DNA of 12,290 nt from Candidatus Bathyarchaeota archaeon (GTDB lineage Archaea; Thermoproteota; Bathyarchaeia; Bathyarchaeales; Bathyarchaeaceae): the NCBI GenBank assembly GCA_020348365.1, contig CP070749.1, forward strand, positions 515,618 to 527,907, written 5' to 3'. This document shows, one piece after another, positions 11,312 to 12,290 of this stretch; the first letter of the stretch is position 1; the number at the start of each line of letters is the position of its first letter. The position numbers were made by a program, and so were the translations under genes. The notes below the pieces were generated by a model. It was not told the origin of the DNA, made no database searches, and saw nothing but the letters and a program-made list of their open reading frames with translations.

Positions 11312-12290
11312 TTTTCACTCACCTTCTTGATTTCCTGATAGATTTCTTGCGGCGTAATCAGTCTGCCTCCCATTCTTGGAACCAGGACAACGTCTGAGTC
11401 TCCGCCTGCTTCTCGCCTTACCTCCAGGTAGATTTGACCATAGTTTAATTCAGGAACGACAAACACTTTCACTTGCTTTGCCCATTTCTGTATGATATGA
11501 TCTGCGAAGGGCCAGACGGTGATGAGTTTGATGCTTCCAGCCTTGATTCCTTCTTCTCTGGCCATTCGGACCGCTCTCTTTGCAGGTCGAGAAACCTGCC
11601 CATAAGCGACGACTGCGATCTCGGCGTCTTCCATGTTTGCCTCTTCTACGTCAACAATCTCATCTCTATGCCTTCGAATTTTATCATTCAAGCGTGTGAT
11701 CAGCGTCTCCTGCGTTTCCGGACTCACATCTGGATATCCCTTTTCATCGTGTGTGAGACCGGTTGTGCAGACAGCGTATCCTTCGCCAGCATGAGCCATT
11801 GGAGGAATTAAGTCCTCATCGGGTCTGTAGGGTAAGTACTCCTCCGGCGGAACTGAGGGTTTCTTCCGTTCAACAAGCTCTATTTCATCCTCTGAGGGAA
11901 CAACCACCTTTCCGGCGCTGTGACCAACCGTCTCGCTTGCGAGGAGGACTGTGGGAACTCGATACTTCTCTGCGAGGTTGAAGCAGCGTATTGTGAGATC
12001 GAAGGCTTCCTGTGGCGAGTCTGGTGAAAGGGCGATTATCTCGTAGGGTCCGTGGCTTCCCCATTTCGCCTGCATGACATCTCCCTGAGCAGTGAGTGTG
12101 GGAAGCCCGGTGCTTGGGCCTCCTCTTTGGATGTTAACAATGACTGTGGGGACTTCCATCATCACTCCCAAGCCGAAGTTCTCCGTCATGAGGCTGAACC
12201 CGGGTCCAGAGGTTGAAGTCATTGTTTTGGCTCCAGCCCAGGAGGCGCCTAGGATGGCGGCCATCGATGCGAGTTCATCTTCGAATTGGA
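11308..12290 (-). CDS. korA: 2-oxoacid:ferredoxin oxidoreductase alpha subunit, 5' end beyond the window
   Basis: About 326 C-terminal residues are visible. The frame stays open to the right edge, and the codons before the first in-window ATG (12264) read FEDELAS, which continues the usual E-D-E-x-A-S-M-A-A-I-x-G-A-S-W-A-G-A-K run, so the real start is outside. Family blocks are TSTSGPGFSLMTENFGLGVM, QRGGPSTGLPTLTAQGD, SPQEAFDLTIRCFNLAEKYR and, near the end, KLITVWPFAD, VFVVPELNYGQ and RMGGRLITPQEI. A C-terminal transketolase-like domain is thus present; the N-terminal part is not visible. Whether a small korD ferredoxin precedes it, as in many korDABC operons, cannot be seen. korB starts within its stop codon. 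The substrate group, 2-oxoglutarate, is inferred from overall similarity. Confidence 0.95.
   Translation of the reverse strand, partial: QFEDELASMAAILGASWAGAKTMTSTSGPGFSLMTENFGLGVMMEVPTVIVNIQRGGPSTGLPTLTAQGDVMQAKWGSHGPYEIIALSPDSPQEAFDLTIRCFNLAEKYRVPTVLLASETVGHSAGKVVVPSEDEIELVERKKPSVPPEEYLPYRPDEDLIPPMAHAGEGYAVCTTGLTHDEKGYPDVSPETQETLITRLNDKIRRHRDEIVDVEEANMEDAEIAVVAYGQVSRPAKRAVRMAREEGIKAGSIKLITVWPFADHIIQKWAKQVKVFVVPELNYGQIYLEVRREAGGDSDVVLVPRMGGRLITPQEIYQEIKKVSEK

Noticed and set aside
1..12290. CRISPR array or insertion sequence
   Set aside because: No regularly spaced repeats and no transposase frame are visible on either strand.

Overview
The window looks like archaeal chromosome, most likely from a Bathyarchaeia-like or related uncultured Thermoproteota lineage. 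This is an inference from gene families and expression signals, not from a marker phylogeny. Supporting signs are a FAU-1 type ribonuclease, an RtcA cyclase, an archaeal-type RNase HI, an oxoacid:ferredoxin oxidoreductase with separate alpha, beta and gamma genes plus a polyferredoxin, a tRNA without an encoded CCA end, TATA-like boxes about 25 bases before several starts, and frequent GTG/TTG starts with GTGA or ATGA overlaps.

The window has two very different halves. The right half (about 5785-12290) is tightly packed and all on the minus strand. Read from the right edge it carries korA (cut by the window end), korB, korC, a six-cluster polyferredoxin, a YfcE-type phosphodiesterase, rtcA, a FAU-1 ribonuclease and RNase HI. 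The first four form a redox operon that oxidises a 2-oxoacid to acyl-CoA and passes electrons to ferredoxin. The last three form a compact RNA-processing unit: rtcA and the FAU-1 gene are 9 bases apart, and the FAU-1 and RNase HI genes overlap by 4 bases.

The left half (about 481-5700) is loose. It holds short, mostly unknown or accessory genes on both strands, with long gaps: an integrase fragment, an unknown 91-residue protein, a HAD hydrolase, a GNAT acetyltransferase, a membrane-anchored beta-rich protein, a DUF4760-like membrane protein, a Cys-containing small protein, a SnoaL-like protein and three other small proteins. It is bounded on the left by an intact tRNA-Pro(GGG) (405-480) that touches the integrase fragment. 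On the right it is bounded by a decayed copy of the 5' half of the same tRNA (5696-5723), in the same orientation, with a TATA-like box at the right distance behind it. The best reading is an old, decayed integrated element, or an accessory island, inserted in the 5' half of tRNA-Pro next to a core operon.

Beyond the tRNA, at the left edge, is the start of a DUF6512-like membrane protein gene. Short alternating purine/pyrimidine palindromes (CGCGCG runs and TGCATGCA) recur across the left half, and none was seen in the right half. Two of the TGCATGCA sites lie in divergent promoter regions.
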